From NCBI RefSeq assembly GCF_025141935.1, contig NZ_CP081120.1, positions 2,728,001 to 2,792,000 of the forward strand: a stretch of DNA of 64,000 nucleotides, read 5' to 3'. Every line of letters begins with the position of its first letter. Positions within the stretch are counted from its first letter, which is position 1. The stretch is from Sulfitobacter sp. S190 (GTDB taxonomy: Bacteria > Pseudomonadota > Alphaproteobacteria > Rhodobacterales > Rhodobacteraceae). The notes beneath the pieces are model-generated. The model saw only the letters and a program-made list of their open reading frames with translations, made no database searches and was not told where the DNA came from. The position numbers were made by a program, and so were the translations under genes. Below, piece by piece: positions 63,174-64,000 of this stretch.

Positions 63174-64000
63174 TCAGATTTCCTCGACCTCGAGCACCCC
63201 GCCCAGCGACCGGATCGCGCCCTTGATCTGCGGTGTGACGGGAAATTCCGCGCCCAGATCCACCTCGACTTCACCGGGCAGGCTGGGGTCCATCAGGCAC
63301 AGCTGCACCGGCCCCTTGCCCGCCGCCCGCGCGGCCGTGCGCGCGCCCGCCAGCACATCCGACACCGCCGCGATCGCGGCCGGGCTCTCGATGAAAATCT
63401 TCAGCCCCATGCCCCCCGCATCGGCCACTGCCGCCTCTACCGGCGCCACCGACCGGCCCAGCAGCTTGAGCTGGTCGCTCTCCATCGTGGCCTCGACGGT
63501 GACGACCACCTTCGATCCCGTCTCCAGATGATCGCGCGCCAGCTCCAGCGTGTCGGAGAACAGCGTCACCTCATAGGCGCCCGTCGGATCGCTCAGCTGG
63601 GCAAAGGCAAACCGGTTGCCCCGCGCCGACTTGCGCTCCTGCCGGCCCGCGACCACACCGGCCAGCCGCGCATTCATCGCCCCGCGGTCGGCCACCTTGT
63701 CGGTCAACCCGTCCAGCGTCATGAACGGCACACCGCGGTCATTGCCCCACTTGCGGTTCAGCGGCCCCATATAATCATCCAGCGGATGCCCCGACAGGTA
63801 GAACCCCACCGCCTTGAACTCCTCGGTCAGCCGCTCGGCACTCAGCCAATCGTCGCCCGCCATGATGCGCGGCTCGGGCAGATCGTCACCCGCCTCCCCG
63901 AACAACGACACCTGGTTTGACGCCTTCTGATCGAAAATCGCCGCCGAATAGGCCACCAGCGCATCCAGCGCGCCAAAGACACGGCGGCGGTTGGGATCAA
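63174..64000 (-). CDS. dnaE: DNA polymerase III subunit alpha, C-terminal part
   Basis: The visible 275 or so residues end the replicative polymerase: NQVSLFGEAGDDLPE, then the GFYLSGHPLDDY linker, the OB-fold domain (LAGVVAGRQERKSARGNRFA, YEVTLFSDTL) and a C-terminal tail ending LGGVLEVEEI. The gene runs off the right edge; about three-quarters of it lies beyond the window. Residues before 63957 continue in frame to the edge. Confidence 0.93.
   Translation of the reverse strand, partial: DPNRRRVFGALDALVAYSAAIFDQKASNQVSLFGEAGDDLPEPRIMAGDDWLSAERLTEEFKAVGFYLSGHPLDDYMGPLNRKWGNDRGVPFMTLDGLTDKVADRGAMNARLAGVVAGRQERKSARGNRFAFAQLSDPTGAYEVTLFSDTLELARDHLETGSKVVVTVEATMESDQLKLLGRSVAPVEAAVADAGGMGLKIFIESPAAIAAVSDVLAGARTAARAAGKGPVQLCLMDPSLPGEVEVDLGAEFPVTPQIKGAIRSLGGVLEVEEI

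Noticed and set aside
1..64000. CRISPR array, insertion sequence, tRNA or integrase
   Set aside because: None seen: no regular direct repeats apart from the coding 11-mers, no transposase or integrase motifs and no tRNA-like T-loop sequence noticed by eye; a tRNA scan was not possible.

Overview
The window looks like a chromosomal segment of a marine roseobacter-type alphaproteobacterium (Rhodobacteraceae). It is GC-rich, with tightly packed and often overlapping genes. Typical content includes a TRAP transporter, a urtABCDE urea importer, the short HisG with its HisZ partner, a B12-dependent class II ribonucleotide reductase (NrdJ), SlyX, a DUF1489 protein and many LysR regulators. I see no tRNA, rRNA, insertion sequence, prophage or CRISPR array. 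These identifications come from reading the translated sequence and recognising motifs; nothing was searched.

Bases 1-24 kb are mainly a nitrogen and carbon scavenging region. They hold a flavin oxidoreductase fusion, a sterol-desaturase-like hydroxylase and creatinase (creatine to sarcosine plus urea). A minus-strand operon follows: LysR regulator, D-glutamate cyclase family protein, TRAP transporter, and a HyuA-HyuB fusion of the 5-oxoprolinase/hydantoinase family. Next come a TetR regulator, urtABCDE for urea uptake, and a three-subunit molybdenum aldehyde oxidoreductase of the PaoABC type. Urea released by creatinase and urea taken up from outside would both need urease, which is not in the window.

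Bases 24.4-27.9 kb form a stress-type operon: a nutrient-deprivation-like protein, a holin-X-like membrane protein, a DUF3618 protein with LEA-like 11-residue repeats, and a YihY/BrkB membrane protein. A textbook EcfG-type promoter (GGAAC-N17-CGTT) lies upstream. Bases 28-38.7 kb hold an SRPBCC protein, two overlapping membrane-associated GTPases, an alpha/beta hydrolase divergent from an ArsR regulator across a palindrome, a secreted Sel1-like protein with eleven Cys-pair repeats, an AraC regulator, two exported proteins and a membrane class III nucleotide cyclase.

Bases 38.7-55.3 kb are a mosaic of regulator/oxidoreductase pairs (SDR, MDR and aldo-keto reductases with LysR or YafY regulators), plus an acyl-CoA synthetase and a Na/Pi cotransporter. 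At about 51.87 kb there is a clear scar. The C-terminal part of an adenylate cyclase-TPR protein (minus strand) abuts the C-terminal part of a YHS-domain protein (plus strand), as though one deletion removed the 5' halves of two divergent genes. Bases 55.5-64 kb are housekeeping: nrdJ, DUF1489, hisS-hisZ-hisG, slyX, a lipoprotein and the C-terminus of dnaE.
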